Assembly: GCA_018402015.1 (NCBI GenBank)
Contig: JAGYJL010000003.1
Span: forward strand, 1-64,000
DNA length: 64,000 nucleotides
DNA from: Flavobacteriales bacterium
GTDB lineage: Bacteria > Bacteroidota > Bacteroidia > UBA10329
Direction of reading: 5' to 3'
The position numbers were made by a program, and so were the translations under genes. Below are positions 17,548 to 26,000 of the stretch, piece after piece. The notes under the pieces are model-generated. The model was not told where the DNA came from. It saw only the letters and a list, made by a program, of their open reading frames with translations, and searched no databases. Each line of letters starts with the position of its first letter. Position 1 is the stretch's first letter.

Positions 17548-19959
17548 TTGGAATTCATATTCAAGCGTTTCCCCACTTTTTCATTTGCAGGACTGTTAGT
17601 TCTGATCTTGGTTGCACCATCGGTTTACAGTCAGAACAAATTCACCATAAGCGGAACCATTACAGACGCTTCCAACGGTGAAACGATGATAGGAACCAAC
17701 GTTTTTGTGGAGCCGATCATGAAAGGAACCACTACCAACGTTTATGGGTTTTACTCCATTACAATTCCGGAAGGGAAATACACGCTCAAAGTTTCTTTTC
17801 TAGGTTACGAAACCTATTCAGAGGAAATCAATCTCAACAAAAATCTTGAGTTCAATCTAGAGCTAAAGGAATCGGCCTTTACCAAAGACGAAGTGGTTGT
17901 TACCAGCGAAAGGAAAGACGAGAACACCAAAAGCGCCAAGATGAGTACGGTAGAAATACCTATTCAGCAGGTAAAGGAGTTGCCAGCACTTATGGGCGAA
18001 GTAGATATTATAAAGACCATTCAGTTGTTGCCAGGTGTTCAGTCTGGCTCCGAAGGAAACGCAGGATTATATGTTAGAGGTGGCGGACCAGACCAGAATC
18101 TTGTTCTTTTGGATGAAGCTGTGGTTTACAACGCATCGCACCTTTTCGGTTTTCTTTCTGTTTTCAACGCAGATGCGATAAAAGGCATAGAATTGACCAA
18201 AGGCTCTATGCCGGCTAAGTACGGAGGCCGACTTTCTTCCGTGCTCGACATTAGCATGAAGGAAGGGAACAATAAGAAGTTTGAACTGGAAGGAGGATTA
18301 GGAATCATCAATTCCCGTTTAACGTTGCAAGGTCCCTTGGTAAAGGACAAAGGTTCTTTCATTGTCTCCGGACGTTTTGCTTACATCGGACTTTTGGGCG
18401 GTGCAATTGCCAATCTTGCTACAGATGATAACGCTGATGGTGGAGGTTTCTTTGCTGGAGCTAGCTATTACTTTTTTGACTTGAACGCTAAGCTCAATTA
18501 CACGCTGGGCAAGAAAGACCGCCTTTTCTTGAGTGCATATTGGGGTAGAGATGTATTCGGGTTTAAGAGCCAGGATGATTTCAGTGCGAACATCGGCTGG
18601 GGTAATGCAACAACTTCTCTCAGATGGAATCACATCTTCAACCCAAAGTTGTTCATGAACACTTCGTTCATTTTCAGCGATTATCAGTTCGAATTCGGTG
18701 CTGGTCAGCAGGAGTTCGACCTCGCGTTGAGGTCAGGCATCCGCGATTTGAATCTCAAGATCGACCTAAGTTGGCTTCCAGATGTAAGACACAACGTTCA
18801 ATTTGGGGGTAACTACATCTACCATACGTTTACACCAAGTAGTGTTTCTGCCCGCACAGGCGATACGGAACTCGACCTAGGAGGAGTGGTAAAGTACCAC
18901 GCTCACGAAGCGGCCATTTACGTTCAAGATGATTGGGATATTTCAGACCGTTTCCGATTGAATGTTGGTGTTAGAGGCTCCATGTTTGCCCACACCGGTC
19001 CGTTCGATAGATACATACAGAATGAGGTTGGGCAGATTGTAGACACCACGCGCTACGGAACCTTGGAAAATGTGCAGACCTACGGTGTTGCTGAGCCACG
19101 GATCTCAGCCAGAGCCATGCTTGGAAAGCATAATTCCATCAAGGCATCGTATTCTATGAACTACCAGTACATTCATTTGGCAAGTTTGGCGTCCATTAGT
19201 TTTCCAACAGATTTCTGGGTTCCGAGTACCGATGTAGTAAAACCACTTGTAGGCCATCAGTGGGCCTTGGGTTATTTCCACAATTTCTTGGACGACAAGT
19301 TGGAGGTGAGTGTGGAAGGATATTACAAGTTGATGAATAACCTGATCGAGTATCGAGACGGTTTCAGTCCCGACCAAAACGTAAATAACAATCCCGATAA
19401 CAACTTCGTGTTCGGTAAAGGAGATTCTTACGGAGTTGAGTTCTTCATCAGGAAGAATGGTCAGAAATTTACTGGTTGGATAGGATATACATTGGCCTGG
19501 ACCAACCGTGTGTTTCCAGATTTGAATAACGGTAATCCGTTTCCTGCAGTTTACGACAGAAGGCACGATCTTTCAGTAGTAGGTTCGTACCGAATTTCGA
19601 AGAGATGGTCAGTTTCTGCAGTATTCGTGTATGGTACGGGAAGCGCATTGACTGTTCCGGCTTCTCGGTATTTCATCAACGGTAATATCGTTACCGAATA
19701 TGGTGATCGAAACTCATTCAGAATGCCCGATTACCACCGTTTGGATCTTGGCGCCACGCTTCATCCAAACCCAAAGAAGAACAAGAGATTCAAGTCTACT
19801 TGGAACTTCGGTATCTATAACGTTTACAGCAGACAGAATCCTTACTTCATCTATTTTGCCACAGATGTGAACGAAACAGATCAAAGCATTAAGATTGAGG
19901 CAAGACAAGTTTCTGTTTTCCCGATTCTACCTAGTGTAACTTGGAATTTCAAATTCTGA
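17548..19959 (+). CDS. TonB-dependent outer-membrane receptor with carboxypeptidase-like N-terminal domain
   Basis: 803 residues from a TTG start; the signal peptide (FAGLLVLILVAPSVYSQ) begins soon after and a -7 box lies 25 bp upstream, supporting this start. Residues about 33-112 form a CarboxypepD_reg-like beta domain (SGTITDASNGETMIGTNV, then VSFLGYETYSEEI). The plug follows (LPALMGEVDIIKTIQLLPGVQSGSEG, VRGGGPDQNLVLLDEAVVYN), then a 22-strand barrel ending in a terminal phenylalanine (TWNFKF). It would import a ligand with TonB-ExbBD energy. It is coupled to the DUF4249 lipoprotein by a TGATG overlap, a pairing seen repeatedly in Bacteroidota; ligand unknown. Confidence 0.93.
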   Translation: MEFIFKRFPTFSFAGLLVLILVAPSVYSQNKFTISGTITDASNGETMIGTNVFVEPIMKGTTTNVYGFYSITIPEGKYTLKVSFLGYETYSEEINLNKNLEFNLELKESAFTKDEVVVTSERKDENTKSAKMSTVEIPIQQVKELPALMGEVDIIKTIQLLPGVQSGSEGNAGLYVRGGGPDQNLVLLDEAVVYNASHLFGFLSVFNADAIKGIELTKGSMPAKYGGRLSSVLDISMKEGNNKKFELEGGLGIINSRLTLQGPLVKDKGSFIVSGRFAYIGLLGGAIANLATDDNADGGGFFAGASYYFFDLNAKLNYTLGKKDRLFLSAYWGRDVFGFKSQDDFSANIGWGNATTSLRWNHIFNPKLFMNTSFIFSDYQFEFGAGQQEFDLALRSGIRDLNLKIDLSWLPDVRHNVQFGGNYIYHTFTPSSVSARTGDTELDLGGVVKYHAHEAAIYVQDDWDISDRFRLNVGVRGSMFAHTGPFDRYIQNEVGQIVDTTRYGTLENVQTYGVAEPRISARAMLGKHNSIKASYSMNYQYIHLASLASISFPTDFWVPSTDVVKPLVGHQWALGYFHNFLDDKLEVSVEGYYKLMNNLIEYRDGFSPDQNVNNNPDNNFVFGKGDSYGVEFFIRKNGQKFTGWIGYTLAWTNRVFPDLNNGNPFPAVYDRRHDLSVVGSYRISKRWSVSAVFVYGTGSALTVPASRYFINGNIVTEYGDRNSFRMPDYHRLDLGATLHPNPKKNKRFKSTWNFGIYNVYSRQNPYFIYFATDVNETDQSIKIEARQVSVFPILPSVTWNFKF

Positions 19960-20900
19960 TGATGAAAAATCTCACCATAGTACTGAGTGTCCTTTTCGGA
20001 ATTATCGGTTTTGCATCTTGCGAGAAAGTGCTGGATGTAAACCTTCCGGAAGGCGTGAATGGAATTGTATTTGAAGGAAACATTGAAAACGGGATGTTTC
20101 CGTATGTCATCATTTCCAGAAGCTCCAATTACTTCGACCCGATTGAAACGGCTGCTGATGCCATTCTTAATTCTCTTGTTGAAGCCGATAGTGTTTTTAT
20201 CGAGTTTGACGGGAATAGAGTTGAATTGCCTAAGATCTGCTTGCTCGATCTTACTGAAGAGCAGCAGGAACTCGCGTTGGAACTGCTTGGTTTCGAGTCG
20301 TTCCCGCCAGGGCTTGATCTGTGCATTAACGCCAATCTTACCATGGTTGGCGAGTTGGGCAAAACGTACACCATGAAAGCCTATGTTGAAGGTGAATTGT
20401 ACACCGCAACCACTACCATTGGTAACCAAGTAGCCTTCGATAGCATTTGGTACAAGGACGAGCTTCCGTTAGATAGTAATGGTTCAATCTGGGTTAGTCT
20501 GTCTGACCCGATACAGACAACGGATTACTACTATGTCTGGACAGAGAATCTTACTCAGAACAGGGGCATGAGACCAATTGATGGCGGCCCTAGTTTTGGC
20601 GATAGACTTTTCGCGGGAGAAACAATTTCCTTTAGCATTTATCAAGGGTCAAACCTTGCCAGCGATAACGGAACAGGAGAAGAATATTGGTGGTTCCGTG
20701 AAGGAGATACCGTGGTGGTGAAATTGGGAACCATTGATCAAGGCGTCTATGAGTTCTGGGAGTCGGTAGATGCTGCTTCCAATCTGAACCCTTTTAGCAG
20801 CCCAACTCCTGTATTCTCCAATTTTGATAACGGTGGAAGAGGCGTTTGGGCGGGATACGCCACTACTTTAGACACTTTTGTGTGCGTTAAATATGAATAG
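19959..20900 (+). CDS. DUF4249 family outer-membrane lipoprotein
   Basis: 313 residues from the ATG ATG at 19959, which overlaps the TonB receptor stop (TGATG). The signal peptide ends in a lipobox (GFASC, cysteine about residue 21). EKVLDVNLPEG, VFEGNIENG.FPYVIISRSSNYF and SLSDPIQTTDYYYVWTE are typical of DUF4249. The family is found next to TonB receptors and is thought to be their surface partner, though its role has not been shown. Alternative in-frame start at 19941 would lose the lipobox position. Confidence 0.85.
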   Translation: MMKNLTIVLSVLFGIIGFASCEKVLDVNLPEGVNGIVFEGNIENGMFPYVIISRSSNYFDPIETAADAILNSLVEADSVFIEFDGNRVELPKICLLDLTEEQQELALELLGFESFPPGLDLCINANLTMVGELGKTYTMKAYVEGELYTATTTIGNQVAFDSIWYKDELPLDSNGSIWVSLSDPIQTTDYYYVWTENLTQNRGMRPIDGGPSFGDRLFAGETISFSIYQGSNLASDNGTGEEYWWFREGDTVVVKLGTIDQGVYEFWESVDAASNLNPFSSPTPVFSNFDNGGRGVWAGYATTLDTFVCVKYE

Positions 20901-20936
20901 TTGAATTTCGACCCAGGTCGAGCAAATGAGAATAAG

Positions 20937-21878
20937 ATGTCAGAAGAATTAGAAAGAAGAAAATGCGTGATAATAGGTAGTGGTCCTGCGGGATATACAG
21001 CTGCCATTTATGCCGCTCGTGCGGATATGGAACCATTGGTTTTTACGGGAATGCAACCTGGTGGTCAGCTTACCATTACAACAGAAGTTGACAACTATCC
21101 TGGATACCCGAATGGTGTAGAAGGACCTCAAATGATGGAAGACCTGAGAAAACAGGCCGAGCGTTTTGGAACAGAGATAAGATACGAGTTGGTAACTGCA
21201 GTAGACTTTACAGGCCCCGTTCATAAAGTAATGATCAACGACAAGACCATTCTTGCCGATTCGGTGATCATTTCAACTGGAGCATCTGCCAAATGGCTTG
21301 GTTTGGAAAGTGAGCAACGCTTAAATGGTTTCGGTGTTTCTGCATGTGCCGTTTGTGATGGATTCTTTTACAAAGGACAAGAAGTGGTTATTGTTGGAGC
21401 TGGCGATACCGCTGCTGAAGAGGCTTCGTATCTGGCAAAGCTTTGTACGAAAGTGACCATGTTGGTGAGGAGAGATGAGATGCGTGCTTCAAAAGCCATG
21501 CAGCATCGAGTTGCAAATACGAAGAACATCGAAATCAAGTACAACCACGAAACTATAGACATAGTTGGAGAAAAAGGTGTAGAAGGAGCGAAGGTTCTGA
21601 ATAACAAAACAGGTGAGGAGTACGTGATTCCATGTACAGGATTCTTCGTGGCAATCGGTCATAAACCGAACACGGATATTTTCAAGGATTGGTTGGACAT
21701 GGACGAAACGGGTTACCTGATAGTTAAACCAGGAACTTCCAAAACCAAGATCCCTGGTGTATTCGCTTCTGGAGACGCTGCAGATAAAGTGTACCGTCAG
21801 GCGGTAACAGCGGCAGGTACAGGCTGCATGGCCGCATTGGATGCAGAACGATATTTAAGTGAAATAGGCGTGCATTGA
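20937..21878 (+). CDS. trxB: Thioredoxin-disulfide reductase
   Basis: 313 residues from the ATG at 20937 (an upstream in-frame TTG at 20901 is less likely because the family begins just before the FAD motif). FAD binding: VIIGSGPAGYTAAIYAAR; redox-active CAVC; NADPH binding: VVGAGDTAAEEASYL-type; C-terminal FAD motif GVFASGDAADKVYRQ. It transfers electrons from NADPH to thioredoxin in the cytosol. A strong terminator follows. Confidence 0.96.
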   Translation: MSEELERRKCVIIGSGPAGYTAAIYAARADMEPLVFTGMQPGGQLTITTEVDNYPGYPNGVEGPQMMEDLRKQAERFGTEIRYELVTAVDFTGPVHKVMINDKTILADSVIISTGASAKWLGLESEQRLNGFGVSACAVCDGFFYKGQEVVIVGAGDTAAEEASYLAKLCTKVTMLVRRDEMRASKAMQHRVANTKNIEIKYNHETIDIVGEKGVEGAKVLNNKTGEEYVIPCTGFFVAIGHKPNTDIFKDWLDMDETGYLIVKPGTSKTKIPGVFASGDAADKVYRQAVTAAGTGCMAALDAERYLSEIGVH

Positions 21879-21900
21879 TAACCTTTTGATAACTGACAGA

Positions 21901-21930
21901 AAAGGCGCTCCGAAGAAGAGCGCCTTTTTT
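21901..21930 (+). terminator. Terminator after trxB
   Basis: AAAGGCGCTC and GAGCGCCTTT pair around a ten-base purine-rich loop, then a T run. Confidence 0.88.
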
Positions 21931-21955
21931 GTTTCTTGAGTTCAGAATTGGTGGA

Positions 21956-22390
21956 ATGAAGTTCAGATCAGAGATTGATATTGATAGGCCGATCACGGAG
22001 TTGATCGTAATTATTCAGGATCCAGAATGTACGCTCAAATGGTTAGATGGGCTGCGTTCTGTAAAGCACATTTCTGGCGAGTTCAGGCAGCCAGGGTCAA
22101 AGAGCAAGGTTGTTTTTGATTCTCCCGCAGGGCGGTTGCTGATAACCGAAACCGTGATAAGCAATCAACTGCCCGAAGAATACATTATCAGGTACGATGG
22201 ACAAGGTTATATTAGCTATTCCAACTACCATTTTGAGAAGCTGTCTGATACCAGTACACGTTTCGTGATCAGTCAGGACATTGAGTTGAAAGGAGCCTTG
22301 AAATTAGCAAGTGGACTGCTGAAAGGAACGGTAAGCAAACAACTAGACCGCAGTACGGCCTCCTTCAAGCGATTTGCTGAAAATCAATAG
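21956..22390 (+). CDS. SRPBCC (START/Bet v1-like) domain protein
   Basis: 144 residues from the ATG at 21956. The pattern of the small helix-grip fold is visible: FRSEIDIDRPITELIVIIQDPECTLKWLDGL at the start, central strands, and a long C-terminal helix (LKLASGLLKGTVSKQLDRSTASFKRFAEN). Such proteins bind hydrophobic ligands in a pocket; no specific function can be assigned. It converges on the redoxin gene, with a 7-bp overlap of the ends. Confidence 0.75.
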   Translation: MKFRSEIDIDRPITELIVIIQDPECTLKWLDGLRSVKHISGEFRQPGSKSKVVFDSPAGRLLITETVISNQLPEEYIIRYDGQGYISYSNYHFEKLSDTSTRFVISQDIELKGALKLASGLLKGTVSKQLDRSTASFKRFAENQ

Positions 22391-22962
22391 TAATCTGGTT
22401 CGTTGCCAGTTTTCCATTTTATGTTGCATCCAAGACTAGGTCGTTGGTCTGAGGAAATTGTTTTGCCTTCAATCAATCGGTCTAGTACTTCTCGTAGGTC
22501 TTTACCATTTACAGGTTCGTTGTTTCCCGGACGGCTGTTATCCAACTGACCGCGGTAAACGCAATTGTGGTTTGAGTCGAACACGCTGAAATCGGGAGTA
22601 CAGGCCGCTGTGTAAGCTTTCGCAACCTCTTGAGATTCATCGTACAGATACGGGAAGGGAAAGGCTTTTTGTTCTGCCAGTTCCTTCATCTTCAATGGTT
22701 CATCGTCCGGATAGTTGGCCACATCATTGGAACTTATAGCTACCAATCCTACACCTTTATTCCTGTAATCATTACCAATTCGTATCAATTCATCACGTAC
22801 GTGCACAACAAAAGGGCAATGGTTGCAAATGAACATTACCACCGTTGCTTTCTCTCCTGCTATGTCTTTATAAGTTGTAGAAGAATTACTGACCACATTT
22901 GTCAGCTTGAATTCTGGTGCTTGGTAGCCAAGTGCTAGCTGTACAGTTGGTGTTCGTGCCAT
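22384..22962 (-). CDS. Thioredoxin-like / peroxiredoxin family protein
   Basis: 192 residues from the ATG at 22962. Elements: LGYQAPEFKLTNV, VVMFICNHCPFVVHVRDEL (thioredoxin-fold active-site region with C-N-H-C), GLVAISSNDVANYPDD and the ACTPDFSVFD segment. This is the 'thioredoxin family protein' group with the CNHCP motif, probably a thiol reductase or peroxidase in the cytosol, as no signal peptide is seen. The frame is open further upstream but those residues are encoded by the terminator hairpin of the next gene. Confidence 0.85.
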   Translation of the reverse strand: MARTPTVQLALGYQAPEFKLTNVVSNSSTTYKDIAGEKATVVMFICNHCPFVVHVRDELIRIGNDYRNKGVGLVAISSNDVANYPDDEPLKMKELAEQKAFPFPYLYDESQEVAKAYTAACTPDFSVFDSNHNCVYRGQLDNSRPGNNEPVNGKDLREVLDRLIEGKTISSDQRPSLGCNIKWKTGNEPDYY

Positions 22963-22975
22963 GCGATAAAAATAA

Positions 22976-23004
22976 AAAGGGCGGTGAGAATGCTCACCGC
23001 CCTT
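22976..23004 (-). terminator. Terminator after the giant T9SS protein
   Basis: AAAGGGCGGTGAG and CTCACCGCCCTTT pair around AATG; a T-rich run follows on the minus strand. Confidence 0.85.
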
Positions 23005-23024
23005 TAACAACTACTGTTGTTAAA

Positions 23025-26000
23025 TTATTGTTTCACCAGTTTTCTTGTAGTGAACGAATTTCCGTCTTCCAATCTCAAGAAGTAAATCCCGTTGGCAACA
23101 TCGGTCAGGTCGATGGTTGAGCGACTGCCAATTGTGATGCTTCCGATGGTTTCCGTGTAAACCAGTTTTCCATTCATGTCAACAACACTCACAGCAAATC
23201 CATCACTTTCACCAACAATATCAAGTACAATATTACCTGTTGTTGGATTAGGATAAACATCGATCGTCAGGCCTTCCAGTTCGCTTATTCCAGTGCAAGC
23301 ATCCACAGTAAGAATAAACGAGCTACTAGTTCCGGTACAACCATCTTGGTCCACTGTTACAAATATTTCGTGCGTTCCTATTCCGAGAATGTTGCCGAAC
23401 AGGTCAATCTCTTGAGAGTTGTTTCCAGTACTCCACAGGTAAGAGTCGAATTGGCCCGTTCCAACGGTAAGAACGTGGGTCAAACAAATGGTAGTATCAC
23501 TGTATGCCAATTCTGGCTGTGGGTTGTTGTCTTGGAAAGTCAGTGTCCAGCTGATCAACTGTCCATCATCACCTCCTACTTGATCGCTTATCCATAGAGT
23601 CCACGGTCCGTTCGGATCTTCACCATTGTACAGTGTAGAGAAGCCAGCAGAATCTTCTACAGTGTAGTATCCAGAAAGAATTCCAGCAGTTTGCGAAGTG
23701 ATGCTAGTTGAAGCCGTGTCAGTAAAGACCACATTTACCATATCATCTCCACTACCTCCATTGTTGGTGGATACTTCCAAAGAATCGCCATTCGGAGAAA
23801 TGAGGTAGATGGCGAGGTCTGATAGCCATGTGTGCTGAATTGAATTGATTGATAGGCTTACAATCTCAAAGCATCCATCCAACGCGTCTGGTAAACCACA
23901 GAAGAAAATCTCTGATGTTGTTCCTTGTGTAATAGTTGAACTAATTATTGCACCAGTTGGTTCTGCAGTTTGAGATAGTGGCGTAATGGTACCGTTGTTA
24001 AGAATAGTTGAACCTGAAACCGTGTCTGAACTTAATCTTTCATCGCCAACAAGTGCGGTGAAAACATCTATAACGTGTGTTCCAGGTGCCGACAGATCTG
24101 CCAATTCGGTAGTAAACGTATAGGTCACAGTATCTCCGTTTGCTACACTTCCGGTGTAAGTCTCGTATTGTGCTGTTCCTGCATCTACAATAAATCCAAG
24201 TTCGAAACCGCTCACCGTCTGTAAACCTTTGTTCCAGAAGGTCATAGTTACCGTCTCTTCACCTAAACTACAACCAGAAGATGGTGTATCCATTGAAATA
24301 GCAACAAGGTCAAGTTCTGGCTGAGCAAAAATGTTGATGTCATCTAGTCCAAATCCTACGTCAGTTATAGAACCATCAGCACTGAAAGCAAAACGAATTT
24401 TTACTTCAGATTGTCCAGCAGCACCATCTATCAAATGCTCAGCATTCAACCACTCGTTAGCGCCTCCAGAAGTTCCATTCCAAAAATTGTCGAAAGCATC
24501 GTTGTACCAGTTAACGCCTTCTCCGGCAACGCCAAGTTTGGTATATGTTGCTCCTCCGTCCAGAGAAACTTCAACCCAACCTTCATCACAGCAAGATTCT
24601 GTTCGGAAGATTCCTGCAAAACTTAGTATCGGGTCGGCAGATAAAGAACTGAAATCCAAACATGGTGACTCCACGTAAGTAGTGTCGTTGTCAAGGTTAG
24701 GGTAATTGCCATTCAGCACCGTTACCCATGCATTGACCCCAGAGTTTGCTGTGTCGATGAATGCTGTTTCCGGATCACCTAATTCCCAAACTCCTTCGAC
24801 ACCAGTTGTAACCCAACCGTTAGCGCCAGACTCAAAGTCTATTAGGTACGGAAATGAAGCAATAATAGGAACGTTTGTAAACTGAGTGCTTAGGGTATCG
24901 TTATCATTATCACCGTCTCCAATTGTAGTTACCCAGGCGGTAAGGTCGTAATCAGCCAACGCGCTTAGGTCTACTGTTTGTGAGAATGTGTAAGTACCGC
25001 TTTCATTTGGACTAAGCGTATCGTTGAAAACTTCGCTAACAATAACACCGTTGTCTAACGAGAACGCTATCATTACGGAATCCATATCAACAGATCCTAA
25101 GTTGGTTACAGTTACTGAAACAGATTCTGAAGCAGTTAGTCCGCAACTTGTAGCTGGAGCCACAATAGCTGTCAGTTCACCATTTATAGGTGGCTGCTCA
25201 GTAATGCTGATGTCATCGATTCCAAAACCTTCATTCTGAATCGACCCATCGGAACTGAATACAAACCTGATCTTCACTGAACTTTCGCCAGCGGCACCAT
25301 CAAGTAGATGAATTACTGTTCTCCATTCTGTAGGGTTTCCGGATGTTCCATCCCACCAATTGTTGCCGGCATCGTTATACCAGTTTTGGCCTTCGCCAGA
25401 AACTCCTAGTCTTGACCATGTATTACCACCGTCCAGTGATATGTCAACAAAACCTTCGTCACAACAGCTTTCAGTTTGATAAATCTGTGCGAACTCCAAA
25501 ATAGGGTCGATTACCAAAGCAGAGAAATCGAAGCACGGAGATTCTATGTATGAAAGTTCGCTTACAGCGTACGCTCCATCAAGATTGGTGACCCAAGCAT
25601 TGATGCCACTATTAGCTGTATCGATAAAAGTTCCTTGCGGGTCACCTAATTCCCAAGTACTCGCAACACCTCCAGTGATCCAACCGTTAGGCCCGGATTC
25701 AAATCCTTCTACATAAGGAAGGCCAGATAGTACCGGGATGTTGTTTACTACAGTGAATAAGGAGTCGTTGCCAGTATCGCCATCTCCAACTACTGCTGTC
25801 CAAGCACCAAAACCGTACGTTCCTAAGGTAGAAAGGTCTGCTGGTACTGTAAACGTAATTGTATCAATGGTTGAGGCAAATAGCGTGTCGGTCACCAATT
25901 GTGTCACAACTCCTGCACCAGCATCATACTCAATGTTGAAATCTACAAGGTAATCGTCTCCTGTGTTTTCTATAACAATAGTTACCAGTTCTGTTCCAAG